A DNA stretch of 64,000 nt, taken from NCBI GenBank assembly GCA_003161435.1, contig PMOS01000020.1, forward strand, positions 194,611-258,610, given 5' to 3'. This DNA is from Vulcanimicrobiota bacterium (GTDB lineage: Bacteria > Vulcanimicrobiota > Vulcanimicrobiia > Vulcanimicrobiales > Vulcanimicrobiaceae). The notes under the pieces are model-generated. The model did not search any database and was not told the DNA's origin. It was given only the letters and a program-made list of their open reading frames with translations. The translations under genes and the position numbers were made by a program. Shown here one piece after another: positions 1 through 8,696 of the stretch. Within the stretch, counting starts at the first letter, position 1, and every line of letters starts with the position of its first letter.

Positions 1-500
1 TACCCGGTCACAAGCCTGAATATCTCGCGGTGAATCCCAAAACGCACGAGGTTTACCAGAACATCGACGACCTGTCCGAGATCGCCGTGATCGACGGCGC
101 CGCGCTGACCGTGACGCGCACGATCGCGACGCCGGAGATCAAGCACAACCATCCTTTGGTATATGATGCCGCGCTCGATCAGATCGTGATCGCGGGCGGA
201 GGCGTGATGAGCGCCTACGCGGCCGCCGGGACGAAGCTCGGGCAGCTCGCCGTCGGCGGCTTCGACCAGTGCGATCTCGATGCGAAACAACACGTCATCG
301 CCTGCGCGGGCGGCGGCGGAATCACGCGCTTCCAACTCAGCGCCGGTGCGGCACCCAGACAGCTCGACGTGACCCCGGTCGACGCCGGAATCCACACGAA
401 CGCAATCGACCCGGCGACGCACGCAGTCTTCGGCGTTTGGGGAAAACGCGACGGCAGCGGCGACTTCATCCAACGCTTCACCCCTTCGCCGTCAGGCTGA
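1..500 (+). CDS. YncE-like beta-propeller protein, 3' part (truncated by window start)
   Basis: The reading frame is open from base 3 and has no start inside the window, so the N-terminal part lies upstream. The visible ~165 residues show blade-like repeats. PGHKPEYLAVNPKTHEVYQN and the later AIDPATHAVFGVWGKRDG are the 'value-asserted over DPxTxxVY' strands seen in YncE/40-residue beta-propeller repeat proteins. Such proteins are usually periplasmic or secreted and bind or display ligands; no catalytic residues can be named. A GTG at 30 could be called as an internal start, but the frame continues to the window edge with the same repeat character. The stop is TGA at 498-500. Confidence 0.7.
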   Translation, partial: PGHKPEYLAVNPKTHEVYQNIDDLSEIAVIDGAALTVTRTIATPEIKHNHPLVYDAALDQIVIAGGGVMSAYAAAGTKLGQLAVGGFDQCDLDAKQHVIACAGGGGITRFQLSAGAAPRQLDVTPVDAGIHTNAIDPATHAVFGVWGKRDGSGDFIQRFTPSPSG

Positions 501-519
501 GCCGGGCGGCGCAGGCGAC

Positions 520-1500
520 TCAGCGAGACGAGAGTGAGTCGTTGAGAAGGCGCACGCAGGCGTAGACCGCGTCGATGTGCGGCGTCGGCGTCTCGGTAAG
601 CTTGCCGAGCTCGACGACGGCGCCGACGAGCGCGTCGATCTCGAGCGGCCGGCCGGCCTCGACGTCCTGCAACATCGACGTCTTGTGCTCGCCCACCGCT
701 TCGGCGCCCGCGATTCGCTTCTCGATCGTGTGGCGAAACTGGATCCCCAACTTCTCCCCGATCTGCTGTGCCTCCGACATCATGGCGGCGGCCAGCTCGC
801 GGCTCTGCGGATTCCGGCAGATGCCGGCCAGGGTCGCGTGCGTGAGCGCGCTGATCGGGTTGAAGGAGAGGTTCCCCCACAGCTTGAGCCAGATCTCCGC
901 GCGGATGTCCTCGAGCACGAACGACTTGAAACCGGCGCGGATCAACATTTGCGCGAGTGCTTCGATCCGCTCGCTCTTCGAACCGTCGAGCTCACCCACG
1001 GAGAAGCGATTGCCTTCGACGACGTGCACGACACCCGGCGCGATGACCTCGCCGGCCGGATAGACGATGCAGCCGACGATCCGTTCGCGTTCGATGTGCT
1101 TGTCGATGAAACCGTCGGGGTCGACCGCGGCGATCGTGCGGCCTTCGTACGGACCGCCGTTCCCGTAGAAGTACCACCATGGCACGCCGTTCTGAACGGT
1201 CATCACCATTGTCTTGGGTCCGAAGAGGGCGCGCAGATCCGGCAGCAGGAGGGGGATCTGGTGCGCCTTGACGGCGATAATGACCAGATCTTGCTCGCCG
1301 GCTTCAGCAAAGCTGTCGGTGACGGTGACGTTCTTGGCGACGATCGCCTCGGCGTCGCTCTCGACGCGCAATCCGTTGTTGCGGATCGCGTCCGCATGCT
1401 CGCGGTTCTTCTCGATGAACGTGACGCTTTCGCCGGCGAGCGCCAAGCGCGCGCCGAGCATCCCGCCGATCGCGCCGGCGCCGACGATACAGATGTTCAC
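520..1500 (-). CDS. 2-dehydropantoate 2-reductase family protein (ApbA/PanE)
   Basis: A 326-residue NADPH-dependent ketopantoate reductase-like protein. The N-terminus carries the Rossmann signature GAGAIGG at residues 7-13. A Lys in VKAHQ (residue 78), a QNG turn near 104 and the C-terminal helix block WLKLWGNLSFNPISALTHA match the conserved Lys/Asn layout of ApbA (usual length 290-320). Members reduce 2-ketopantoate for pantothenate synthesis, but many paralogues reduce other 2-oxo acids. The gene lies 9 bases downstream of an FAH-family hydrolase and is co-directional with a zinc alcohol dehydrogenase. This context hints at catabolism of a small organic acid rather than a dedicated panE, so no symbol is given. 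Confidence 0.8.
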   Translation of the reverse strand: MNICIVGAGAIGGMLGARLALAGESVTFIEKNREHADAIRNNGLRVESDAEAIVAKNVTVTDSFAEAGEQDLVIIAVKAHQIPLLLPDLRALFGPKTMVMTVQNGVPWWYFYGNGGPYEGRTIAAVDPDGFIDKHIERERIVGCIVYPAGEVIAPGVVHVVEGNRFSVGELDGSKSERIEALAQMLIRAGFKSFVLEDIRAEIWLKLWGNLSFNPISALTHATLAGICRNPQSRELAAAMMSEAQQIGEKLGIQFRHTIEKRIAGAEAVGEHKTSMLQDVEAGRPLEIDALVGAVVELGKLTETPTPHIDAVYACVRLLNDSLSSR

Positions 1501-1509
1501 GGTTCCGTC

Positions 1510-2295
1510 CTACTCGAAGCGGTTGCGCAGTGTGCCGATGCCGTCGATCGCGATCTCGATCGTGCTGCCGGGCTTCATCTTACCCGCGCCGATCGATGTT
1601 CCGCACGCGATCACGTCGCCGGGCAGCAGCGTCATGTCGCGCGAGATCGCGGCGACGAGTCGCGCCGGTTTCATCAGCATGTCGCTGGCCGGATAGTTCT
1701 GGCGCTCCTCGCCGTCGAGGATTCCGCGGATGGTGAGCGTGTCGGGGTCCAGCCCGGTCGCGATGACCGGGCCGAATACGCCAAACGTATCGAAGCTCTT
1801 GGCGCGCGTCCACTGCGCGAACGACGCGTCGGCATTGAGGACGTCGAAAGCGGTGACGTCGTTGACGCACGTGTACCCGAAGATGTAGTCGCTCGCTTCG
1901 GCTTCGTCGATGCCGGTGCAGCGCTTCCCGATGACGATCCCGAGCTCGGCCTCGAACAGGACGCGCCCGTCGTAGAACGGCGGCTTGCGGATCGTCTCGC
2001 CGCCGGCGATGAACGCGTTGCTTCCTTTGATGAAGTACAGCGGCTCGGGGGGAACGCTCAGGTTGAGCTTCGCGCCCAAAGCGGCGAAGTTGTTCCAGAG
2101 CCCGATCATCTTGGTGGGCTGCGTCGGCGGCAGCAAGGTGACGTCGGCCAGCGCGATCACGTCGCCGGTGGGTGTCGGCCGGCCGAACATGTCACCGTCG
2201 AAACGGTCGATCGTGTCGCCGTCGAGGGTCCCGAACGCGGTTTCGCCGCCGTGCTCGTAGCGCAACCACCGCTGCGTCGCGACCTGCAAGTTCAT
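1510..2295 (-). CDS. Fumarylacetoacetate hydrolase (FAH) family protein
   Basis: A 261-residue FAH-superfamily protein. After a short N-terminal domain the FAH catalytic fold runs from about residue 60 to the end. The metal-binding stretch VLFEAELGIVIGKR and GYTCVNDVTAFD are typical, as is the late block MTLLPGDVIACGTSIGAG. Family members are Mg-dependent C-C hydrolases or decarboxylases of oxo-acids such as fumarylpyruvate. The ATG at 2295 is chosen because a GGAAGGAA ribosome site sits just upstream; the longer open frame to 2490 runs into the neighbouring dehydrogenase. It is co-directional with the reductase and the alcohol dehydrogenase. A second family member lies at 44322-45185. Confidence 0.85.
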   Translation of the reverse strand: MNLQVATQRWLRYEHGGETAFGTLDGDTIDRFDGDMFGRPTPTGDVIALADVTLLPPTQPTKMIGLWNNFAALGAKLNLSVPPEPLYFIKGSNAFIAGGETIRKPPFYDGRVLFEAELGIVIGKRCTGIDEAEASDYIFGYTCVNDVTAFDVLNADASFAQWTRAKSFDTFGVFGPVIATGLDPDTLTIRGILDGEERQNYPASDMLMKPARLVAAISRDMTLLPGDVIACGTSIGAGKMKPGSTIEIAIDGIGTLRNRFE

Positions 2296-2366
2296 GTCGT
2301 TCCTTCCAATGATGTCGTGCAGCACAGCCTTCGCACCGCGATGGACCGCTCTCCTGTGCGCCGGGC

Positions 2367-3491
2367 TCAGATCCGGCAGATGGTGCGGACGGCCTCGCCG
2401 CTCGCGAGCCGGTCGAATGCCGGGTTCAGCTCGTCGAGCGAGACCGAGCCGCTGACGAGCCGTTCGACCGGTAGGCGCCCCGCGCGCCATAGCCCGATGT
2501 AGCGCGGAATGTCGCGTCGCGCGACCGACGAGCCCATGAACGAGCCTCGAACGGTCTTCTCGCCGACGACGAGCGGGCCGTACGGCAGGTCAACCGTCGC
2601 GCCCGTGCGCGACAAGCCGACCGCAACCGCTGTTCCGCCGGGCGCCGTTGCGGCGATCGCCGAGGTGAAGGCCGCCGCGCTGCCGGCGGCTTCGATCGCG
2701 TACTCGACGCCTGGCCCGCCGGCGGCCTCGGCGATCTGCGCGACGACGTCACCGGCCGGATCGAGGGCTGCGCTCGCACCGAGCTCGAGCGCGAGAGCCC
2801 GCTTCGAGGCGATCGGATCGACGACGATCGTCTCCGTCGCGCCGGCGGCCAGCGCGCCGAGCAGCGCCATTAGCCCGACGCCGCCCGCGCCGAAGATCGC
2901 GACGCTCGATCCCGGCGTCACGCGCGCGGCGTTGAACACGGCGCCGAGCCCCGTCAGTGCGGCGCAGCCGAAGAACGACGCGATCTCGAGCGGCGTATCG
3001 GGCGGTAGCCGTACGACGGACTCTTGCGCGCACACCACGCGTTCGCAGAACGCGCTCACGCCGAGATGGTGATACGCCGGAGCGCCTTCGAGCCGAAAGC
3101 GCGTTCCGCCGTGCAGCAGCTCGCCGGCGGCGTTGGCAGCGAGTCCCTGGACGCAGCGCGCGGAGTGTCCGGTCAGACACGGCGTGCAATGCCCGCACGC
3201 GGGAACGAACGCGAACACGACGCGGTCGCCTTCACGCAGCTCGCGAACGCCGGGCCCAACCGCTTCTACGATCCCCGCCGCTTCGTGGCCGAGGACCAGC
3301 GGAAACGGCTTGCGCAGCGTGCCGTCGATATGCGAGAGGTCGGAATGGCAGAGCCCCGCCGTCGTGACACGCACGAGCACCTCGCCGAACTGCGGCGGCA
3401 GCAGCTCGAGCTCCACGACTTCCAGCGGCCGGCTTCGCGCGTACGGCCCATCAACCGGCGCATCGCGCAACACTGCGCCTCGTGTCTTCAT
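2367..3491 (-). CDS. Zinc-dependent alcohol dehydrogenase (MDR class, class III-like)
   Basis: A 374-residue medium-chain dehydrogenase. Catalytic zinc ligands are visible as C48 (GLCHSD), H69-E70 (GHE) and C176 (FFGCAALTG). The structural zinc site is C99, C102, C105 and C113 in CGHCTPCLTGHSARC. A Rossmann glycine motif (IFGAGGVGL) follows around residue 200. This layout matches class III ADH / NDMA- or mycothiol-dependent formaldehyde dehydrogenases; the substrate cannot be read from sequence. The ATG at 3491 gives a normal N-terminus (MKTRGAVL) with GGAG nearby; an upstream in-frame extension to 3665 looks non-coding. It diverges from tupA across a 110-base gap. Confidence 0.88.
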   Translation of the reverse strand: MKTRGAVLRDAPVDGPYARSRPLEVVELELLPPQFGEVLVRVTTAGLCHSDLSHIDGTLRKPFPLVLGHEAAGIVEAVGPGVRELREGDRVVFAFVPACGHCTPCLTGHSARCVQGLAANAAGELLHGGTRFRLEGAPAYHHLGVSAFCERVVCAQESVVRLPPDTPLEIASFFGCAALTGLGAVFNAARVTPGSSVAIFGAGGVGLMALLGALAAGATETIVVDPIASKRALALELGASAALDPAGDVVAQIAEAAGGPGVEYAIEAAGSAAAFTSAIAATAPGGTAVAVGLSRTGATVDLPYGPLVVGEKTVRGSFMGSSVARRDIPRYIGLWRAGRLPVERLVSGSVSLDELNPAFDRLASGEAVRTICRI

Positions 3492-3601
3492 CGCCGGCTC
3501 CGCCCATCTCGCCGCACCGCGCTCAAATACCACGGCCACGACGGTCGCTCCCCGTTGCGACGACGCTGGGGTCGAGTTGCCGCGACGGAGAACGGGGCGG
3601 G

Positions 3602-4435
3602 ATGCGAAACGACCTGCGACCCCGCGTCCTTTTGGCGGCGCTTTGCTTCGGGCTTGTCGGCCCACTCATGCTCTCCGCCGCCGAGCCTTCGGTCATACTC
3701 GCCACGACGACGAGCACGCAGGACACCGGCTTGCTCGACGTGCTGGTGCCGGCGTTCGAGAAGGCATCGGGCCTGCAGGTCAAGACGATCGCCGTGGGAA
3801 CCGGCGCCGCACTCGCGATGGGCGAACGCGGCGATGCCGACGTCTTGCTCGTTCACGCCGCCGGCGCCGAGGAAGCGTACATGGCCAAAGGTCGCGGCCT
3901 CTCTCGCGCGCTCGTGATGCACAACGCGTTCATCGTGGTCGGTCCGGCTGCCGACCCAGCTCACGTGCGTGGATCCGTCACGGCGCAGATCGCGTTCGGC
4001 GCGATCGCCCGCGCCCAAGCGCCGTTCGTCTCTCGCGGCGACGATTCCGGAACGAACATCAAGGAGCTCGCGCTGTGGAAAGCCGCGGGAGCGGTCGCCG
4101 CCGGGCCGTGGTACCTCAAGACCGGAAGCGGCATGGCGGATACGCTGCACGTCGCGTCCCAGAAGGCGGCCTACACGCTGACCGACGACGGAACGTTTCT
4201 TTCCCAGCGCGCGACGCTCTCGCTCGTCCCGCTCGTCGAGGATGCCAAGGATCTGCGGAACGTCTATCATGTCATCGTCGTCAAGCCGCTTCCGAATCAC
4301 GTGTCGAACGAGGCGGGTGGGGAGGCTTTCGCTCGATTCGTGACGTCGGTCGACGGCCAACACATCATCGCGACCTACGGGCAGGAGAAGTTCGGTCGTC
4401 CTCTGTTCACGCCGGACGCGGGCAAGGCCGAATAG
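3602..4435 (+). CDS. tupA: Tungstate ABC transporter, substrate-binding protein
   Basis: A 277-residue periplasmic binding protein with an N-terminal signal peptide (about residues 1-27, ending LSAAEPS). The TupA hallmark TTTSTQDTGLLD follows, then VPAFEKASG and SRGDDSGTNIKELALW, the loop that contacts the oxyanion. TupA binds tungstate (sometimes molybdate) tightly for delivery to TupB. The ATG at 3602 is preceded by GGGGCGGG; a longer open frame starting at 3482 is ignored because it would bury the signal peptide. The tupB start follows its stop codon without a gap, forming tupABC. Confidence 0.9.
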   Translation: MRNDLRPRVLLAALCFGLVGPLMLSAAEPSVILATTTSTQDTGLLDVLVPAFEKASGLQVKTIAVGTGAALAMGERGDADVLLVHAAGAEEAYMAKGRGLSRALVMHNAFIVVGPAADPAHVRGSVTAQIAFGAIARAQAPFVSRGDDSGTNIKELALWKAAGAVAAGPWYLKTGSGMADTLHVASQKAAYTLTDDGTFLSQRATLSLVPLVEDAKDLRNVYHVIVVKPLPNHVSNEAGGEAFARFVTSVDGQHIIATYGQEKFGRPLFTPDAGKAE

Positions 4436-5065
4436 GTGCTGGAGATCGCGGCCCTTTCCGTCGCGGTTTCCGTTGTCGCGACGCTGCTCGCCGCGGCCGT
4501 CGCGATCCCCGCGGCGCTGTGGATCGTCCATGGCCGGTCCGCCGGACGGAGCGTTCTGCTGGCGCTCTTCGGCGCGGGCCTCGGGCTACCGCCGGTCGCC
4601 GTCGGGTTGGCCGTCGCGTTCATGTTCTGGCGGAGCGGTCCGTTCGGCTGGATCGATCTCTTGTACACACCGGCGGCGATGGCGATCGCGCAGACGATCA
4701 TCGTCGTACCGCTTATCGGAACGCTCGCCGTGATCTCGCTGCGCACGTCGGACGATACGCTGCCGATGCAGTTGGCAGCGTTGAACGTCCCGCGCCGTGC
4801 GCGCTTCTTCTTGATCGCGCGCGAGGTCGCGCCGGGCTTCGCGGCCGCGATCCTGGCCGGCTTCGGACGCGCGGTGGCCGAGGTCGGTGCCGCGCAGATG
4901 ACCGGCGGCAACATCGAAGGACAGACGCGTGTACTGACGACCGCGACGATGCTCGCCGTCGGCAAGGCAGAATTCGGCGAGGCGTTCTCCTATGTCGCCG
5001 TCCTGCTCGGCATCATGGCGGTCGCCGCCGGCGTCGCGTTGACGCTGCAACGCCGATGGGCGTAA
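4436..5065 (+). CDS. tupB: Tungstate ABC transporter, permease
   Basis: A 209-residue integral membrane permease with about five hydrophobic segments. The EAA-type loop (LAALNVPRRARFFLIAREVAP) docks the ATPase, and FGRAVAEVGAAQMTGGNIEG is typical of TupB/ModB permeases. A GTG start directly abuts the tupA stop, implying translational coupling. The 3' end overlaps tupC by ten bases in another frame. The size is slightly short for the family, with no missing core region seen. Confidence 0.88.
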   Translation: MLEIAALSVAVSVVATLLAAAVAIPAALWIVHGRSAGRSVLLALFGAGLGLPPVAVGLAVAFMFWRSGPFGWIDLLYTPAAMAIAQTIIVVPLIGTLAVISLRTSDDTLPMQLAALNVPRRARFFLIAREVAPGFAAAILAGFGRAVAEVGAAQMTGGNIEGQTRVLTTATMLAVGKAEFGEAFSYVAVLLGIMAVAAGVALTLQRRWA

Positions 5066-5733
5066 CGGCCGGCGGCCTCGTCGCGCGACGCGGCCGATTC
5101 GTCCTCGACGTACCGGCCTTCCGCGCCGACGCCTCGGGTACCGCGGTGCTCGGTCCGAACGGGGCGGGGAAAACGACCCTGCTGTATGCTCTGCAGGGTC
5201 TCATCGGTCACGATGGTTCGGTCGCGAAGCCGGCGCGCAGCGCGGCCGTGTTTGCCCGGCCGGCAGTCCTGCGCGGCAGCGCGCTGTGGAACGTCACCAC
5301 GATCGTGTCCGCGGTGTTGCGAGTGTCGCTCGCCGATGCGCAGATGCGAGCACGACACGCCTTGGACGATGTCGGCCTCGCCGAGTGCTCCGGCGCCGAC
5401 GCGCGATCCCTGTCGACGGGCGAACGCCAGCGGCTGGCTATCGCGCGAGCGCTGGCTGTCGAACCGCAGGCCATGTTCCTGGACGAGCCGTTCGCGAACA
5501 TCGACGCGGACGCGCGTCCGCAGCTCCGCTCGCTGCTGCGATCCTACGTCGAACGAACGCGCTGCGATGTCGTCCTCGTCACCGCATCGCTGGCCGATGC
5601 GACTGCGCTCTGCGCGAGCACGGTCGTCCTGCGGCAAGGACGGGTCGTGCACGAAGGGTCGCTCGCGGAAATCGGTACCACGCGCGACCTGTATCTGCAA
5701 GCACTCGTCGCCGAATCGCACGTGACCCTGTGA
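5056..5733 (+). CDS. tupC: Tungstate ABC transporter, ATP-binding protein
   Basis: A 225-residue ABC ATPase. Walker A is GPNGAGKTT (near residue 36), the signature is LSTGERQRLAIARAL and Walker B is AMFLDEP, followed by the D-loop. It energises import through TupB and lacks the extra regulatory TOBE/MOP domain that ModC proteins often carry. The ATG at 5056 overlaps the end of tupB, completing a three-gene operon. The signature has T in place of the second G (LSTGE), a common variant. The gene ends 19 bases before a convergent gene. Confidence 0.88.
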   Translation: MGVTAGGLVARRGRFVLDVPAFRADASGTAVLGPNGAGKTTLLYALQGLIGHDGSVAKPARSAAVFARPAVLRGSALWNVTTIVSAVLRVSLADAQMRARHALDDVGLAECSGADARSLSTGERQRLAIARALAVEPQAMFLDEPFANIDADARPQLRSLLRSYVERTRCDVVLVTASLADATALCASTVVLRQGRVVHEGSLAEIGTTRDLYLQALVAESHVTL

Positions 5734-5752
5734 GCGGACCTCCGCGCACGCG

Positions 5753-6235
5753 TCACATCTTCATCGTCGCATGTGCGCCGTGGTCGTCGACCTGGGCCTT
5801 GAACCAGGCGTGAACCGCGGACACCAGCGCTTGGTCTCGGGTCGAATACGTGATGGTGGCCCCGTTTTGCACGTCGTCGTAACGAACCGCGATCCGCGCC
5901 GAACCCGCACGCATCGCTCGTAGCCCCGGCATGTCGGCGCCATGGATCGATGCCGGGTCGGAGAAATCACCTTTGGCGAACGCGGCTGCCTCCTTGCGCA
6001 AGTGTCCGCGTACCAGCGCGACCTGACGCCGGTCGCCGCCGTGCACGAGTACGGCCTGTGCCCCGCCGGTCGGTGTCGGAGTAAAATGGTGCATTGTCGC
6101 GGCCATGCTGAACGGCATCACGTTCGCGCCATTTCGTTCGACCTGCGTTTGTCTCGGGGTCTCGCCGGCGATCGACACCGACATCGTCGCCGTGAGGCCG
6201 GCCAGGAACACCGCGGCGGCAAACCTACACGTCAA
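5753..6235 (-). CDS. Small secreted protein of a family often mislabelled 'aspartate carbamoyltransferase'
   Basis: 160 residues beginning at a TTG whose bases overlap the stop of the marR gene (TTGA). This start gives a clean signal peptide (FAAAVFLAGLTATMSVSIAGE); the later ATG would cut it in half. The mature part contains MPFSMAATMHHFTPTPTGG, then VRGHLRKEAAAFAKGDFSDP, SIHGADMPGL and YSTRDQALVSAVHAWFKAQ. From memory this resembles a conserved exported family that databases sometimes name after ATCase; no ATCase fold is evident and its role is unknown. Coupling to a MarR regulator suggests stress or small-molecule-responsive expression. Confidence 0.7.
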   Translation of the reverse strand: MTCRFAAAVFLAGLTATMSVSIAGETPRQTQVERNGANVMPFSMAATMHHFTPTPTGGAQAVLVHGGDRRQVALVRGHLRKEAAAFAKGDFSDPASIHGADMPGLRAMRAGSARIAVRYDDVQNGATITYSTRDQALVSAVHAWFKAQVDDHGAHATMKM

Positions 6236-6681
6236 CGCGTGGCCTCCAGAAGAAGCGAGAGTGCGTCGGCGACCGACCGGCGATGCGCAGCCGGGACAGC
6301 CGTGAAGATACGTTCGAACTTCGCGCGACGGGACGCTGCGATCTCCGAGTTGGCTTTGATGCCGCGCTGCGTCAGATGGAGACGCACGACGCGCCCGTCG
6401 ACCTGGTCGCGGAGACGGCGAACCCAACCACGCGTTTCCAGCATCGTGGCGAGTCGTGACACGGTGCTTTTCTCGAGCCTCAGGCGGCCTACGAGGCCGT
6501 TCTGCGAGATGCCGGGTTCCCGAGCTATCTCGAGGAGCGCGTGGGCCTCGCCGACCGATATCGGATGGCCGCACGGCGTCTCGTCGGGCTTGTGGAGGCC
6601 GAGCGAGCGCACGAGGTGCAGCATGTTCTCCTGGAACGCTGCCGCCGCGTCGTCACCCGGCTCAGCCTTCGGTCGTGCCAT
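6232..6681 (-). CDS. MarR-family transcriptional regulator
   Basis: A 149-residue winged-helix regulator. The recognition region reads ISQNGLVGRLRLEKSTVSRL, followed by the wing RDQVDGRVVRLHLTQRGI, both characteristic of MarR. These dimeric repressors respond to phenolics, oxidants or other small ligands. Two ATGs are possible (6699 and 6681). The one at 6681 is preferred because the first lies inside a good -10 box. It is followed at once by the small secreted protein, which it probably co-regulates. A perfect inverted repeat in its own promoter suggests autorepression. Confidence 0.85.
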   Translation of the reverse strand: MARPKAEPGDDAAAAFQENMLHLVRSLGLHKPDETPCGHPISVGEAHALLEIAREPGISQNGLVGRLRLEKSTVSRLATMLETRGWVRRLRDQVDGRVVRLHLTQRGIKANSEIAASRRAKFERIFTAVPAAHRRSVADALSLLLEATR

Positions 6682-6690
6682 GATGGTTCG

Positions 6691-6721
6691 ATCATACAAC
6701 TACTTGGTTGCACTTAGCAAC
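6691..6721 (-). promoter_or_regulatory. marR promoter with overlapping palindromic operator
   Basis: On the minus strand TTGCTA (6720-6715) and TATGAT (6696-6691) are separated by 18 bases, a good sigma-70-type promoter. Inside it lies a perfect inverted repeat GTTGC-N5-GCAAC (6707-6721), and another CAAC half-site falls one helical turn further (6697-6700). Transcription would begin near 6684, only about three bases before the preferred marR ATG, giving an almost leaderless mRNA. Placement between a stop codon and the regulator's own start suggests autoregulation. Confidence 0.6.
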
Positions 6722-7233
6722 TAGTAGGTCGAAGAGCCCTTCTTGCGCGTCGTCTTCTTGCGTGTCGTGGCCTTCTTGCGTGTCGTCGCCTTCTTGCGCG
6801 TCGTGGCCTTCTTGCTAGCAGGGGCTTTCTTGCGGGTGGCGGCGGCGCGCTTGGCCCCGCGCTTGCGGGCCGGGGTCGAACCCTTGCCCGTGGCGCGTTT
6901 CTTGCGCGTCGCTGCGCCCTTGGCGGCGGATTTCTTTCGTTGTGCGGCGGTTCGGCGCGTGCGCGGTTGCCGCCCGAGCTCGTTCCAGCCGGTTTCGGAA
7001 AGGTCGACGCCGTAGTGTTTCGCGGCCTTCTTGATGTTGGCGAACGCGAGGTCGCGCTCCGCATCGGAGACGTCGCGAACCTGGTCGAAGCGCGCGACGG
7101 CGTTGCGAACGTGCGACGCGTCGGTCATGGGCTCTTTGCGCTCCTTCGGATACGCGAAGACGCTGTCGGGCAAGTCGCCGCGCTCGGTGAGCTCACCGTG
7201 TTTCTCGTGGGGTTTCCAGGTCGGTCTGGCCAT
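6721..7233 (-). CDS. DUF6582-like protein with histone H1-like Lys/Arg/Thr-rich tail
   Basis: A 170-residue, two-part protein. Residues 1-85 form a compact domain: HGELTERGDLPDSVFAYPKE, then MTDASHVRNAVARFDQV and AFANIKKAAKHYGVDL, as in the short 'DUF6582' proteins found next to phage or stress genes. Residues 90-165 are an extremely basic low-complexity tail built from repeats such as KKATTRKK, like bacterial histone H1 homologues (HctB/H1-like). The tail is expected to bind DNA non-specifically; the head might target or regulate it. The ATG at 7233 gives MARPTWKPHEKHG. The tail-coding DNA is itself repetitive and prone to copy-number change. Confidence 0.75.
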   Translation of the reverse strand: MARPTWKPHEKHGELTERGDLPDSVFAYPKERKEPMTDASHVRNAVARFDQVRDVSDAERDLAFANIKKAAKHYGVDLSETGWNELGRQPRTRRTAAQRKKSAAKGAATRKKRATGKGSTPARKRGAKRAAATRKKAPASKKATTRKKATTRKKATTRKKTTRKKGSSTY

Positions 7234-7399
7234 GCGCTCGGATTTCCCATTTTTTTGGATCTTGAAGCTCGGACGGCTCCGAGCCGTGAGCTTCTCTGTG
7301 TGCGAGCAATTGTGAGCAGACGAACAGTAAACGCCTACGCTAGCATGTTGTTTCTATGAAAGCATGGCTCGGTCGCCCCGTAGCGGGTAGGGCTGTAAC

Positions 7400-8677
7400 T
7401 TGCCGCGCTTAGCCGCGGCGTCGCTCCTCGTGTTCGCGCTGTATTTGTGGGGCTCCGCTGCCGATGCAGCCCCGCCGCCAGGCGGTGCCGCGTTCGGAAG
7501 CCCGCCGTCCGGCGAGATTCCGATCATCTACAACGATCACACCGTCTACGCGAAGCCCGACATTCTCAAGCGGTCGCGCGTATTGGCCGCACTGGTCAAA
7601 AATGGACGTATCTACATCCCGCTGCGCAGCATGTTCGAGCAGATGGGCGCCGCCGTTTCCGTTTCGGGCGACGGCAAGACCATCGTCGCGACCAAAGACG
7701 GGGCCAGCGTCTCCGTCACGTTAGGGCGGGCCGAGGTCGTCGTCAACGGCGAGACGCGGCCGCTCGACGTTCCACCGATGGTCTACCAAGGTGTCGTGCT
7801 CGTCCCGGTCCGCGTCATCTCCGAGGCACTCGGCGCCTACGTGTTGTGGCTCCACGACCGGCGCCTGGTCGTCGTTCGCTACAATCCGGCCGTCCCACCG
7901 CCGCCGCCGACGGAGCAGCCGGTGCCGCTGCCGCCGCCGACGGCCGCGCCGACCATCGTGCCGCTCGTGCCACCCGCGCCCACGCCGACACCCGAGCCGA
8001 TCACCTATAACGGCTTCATTCAAGCGGGCTTCGCGGCGCCTCACAACTACAACGAGTTTTCGGCCGGCGAGTTCTGCCCCGAATCGTACGTCATCAGCGC
8101 CGGTTACGCGTTCAAGCACTCGCCGTTCGCGGTCAAGCTCGATTACCGCCAAGACGTGTACGTGACGAGCGACAACCTCACCGACGGGATCGGCAATCAC
8201 TACACGCAGTTTGCAACGATTGACGGCGGCGTCGCGTTCACGTCGGTCTTCCTGGCCCGGCAGAGCACTCTCGACGCGCGCTTGGAGTATCAGATCGCCG
8301 CCCCGCGGATTTACCTCGGCGTCGGCTATCTCCACACCGCCAACAACTACGGGTATCCGCAACTCAACGGCGCCGGCGTAGGCATCGAGAAGCTGCCGGA
8401 TCTGCGCCCTGGCGTCAACTTCTACGGTTCCGCATTCTACTATCCGACCGCGAGCGGCAACTACACGGTGAACGATCCGTCGAGCATCAATGCCGGCAAG
8501 ACGTACCAACAGCAGTATCAGATCTTGAAGTACGACGTCGGCCTGATGCTTGTCTTCAAGCACTCACCGTTGTATCTCCACGGCGGCATAAGCGGCGATC
8601 GCTACGGAGCGAAACGGAACGCACCGATCGGTCAGACGCATGACGGTCCGTACCTCGGCCTCGGCGTGAAGCTCTAA
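7400..8677 (+). CDS. Copper-amine-oxidase N-terminal (stalk) domain protein with outer-membrane barrel-like C-terminus
   Basis: A 425-residue exported protein. A TTG start, preceded by GGGTAGGG, yields a signal peptide ([15 protein letters not shown]). Residues ~40-155 are a copper amine oxidase N-like (stalk) domain with the paired repeats [16 protein letters not shown] and [18 protein letters not shown] Pro-rich linker (~160-195) follows. The last ~220 residues have alternating hydrophobic/aromatic strands ending in [10 protein letters not shown], with a terminal pattern like outer-membrane beta-barrels. A cell-envelope role is likely; no enzyme activity is implied because the stalk domain lacks the oxidase centre. 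Confidence 0.75.
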   Translation: MPRLAAASLLVFALYLWGSAADAAPPPGGAAFGSPPSGEIPIIYNDHTVYAKPDILKRSRVLAALVKNGRIYIPLRSMFEQMGAAVSVSGDGKTIVATKDGASVSVTLGRAEVVVNGETRPLDVPPMVYQGVVLVPVRVISEALGAYVLWLHDRRLVVVRYNPAVPPPPPTEQPVPLPPPTAAPTIVPLVPPAPTPTPEPITYNGFIQAGFAAPHNYNEFSAGEFCPESYVISAGYAFKHSPFAVKLDYRQDVYVTSDNLTDGIGNHYTQFATIDGGVAFTSVFLARQSTLDARLEYQIAAPRIYLGVGYLHTANNYGYPQLNGAGVGIEKLPDLRPGVNFYGSAFYYPTASGNYTVNDPSSINAGKTYQQQYQILKYDVGLMLVFKHSPLYLHGGISGDRYGAKRNAPIGQTHDGPYLGLGVKL

Positions 8678-8696
8678 GGTCGGGAGGACCACAGAC

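Noticed and set aside
577..2502. Long plus-strand open frame opposite the ApbA and FAH genes
   Set aside because: Its protein is low-complexity Arg/Asp/Val-rich and mirrors the codon third-position GC of the real minus-strand genes; no family motifs.
7310..7400. Possible cyclic-di-GMP riboswitch (GAAAGCATGGC...GGTAGGG)
   Set aside because: Only loose resemblance; the diagnostic GGCAAACC and ACGCAAAGCC segments are absent.
7356..7412. 18-codon ORF ([18 protein letters not shown]) before the stalk-barrel gene as another leader peptide
   Set aside because: No cluster of one amino acid, no terminator hairpin before the gene and no biosynthetic gene downstream.
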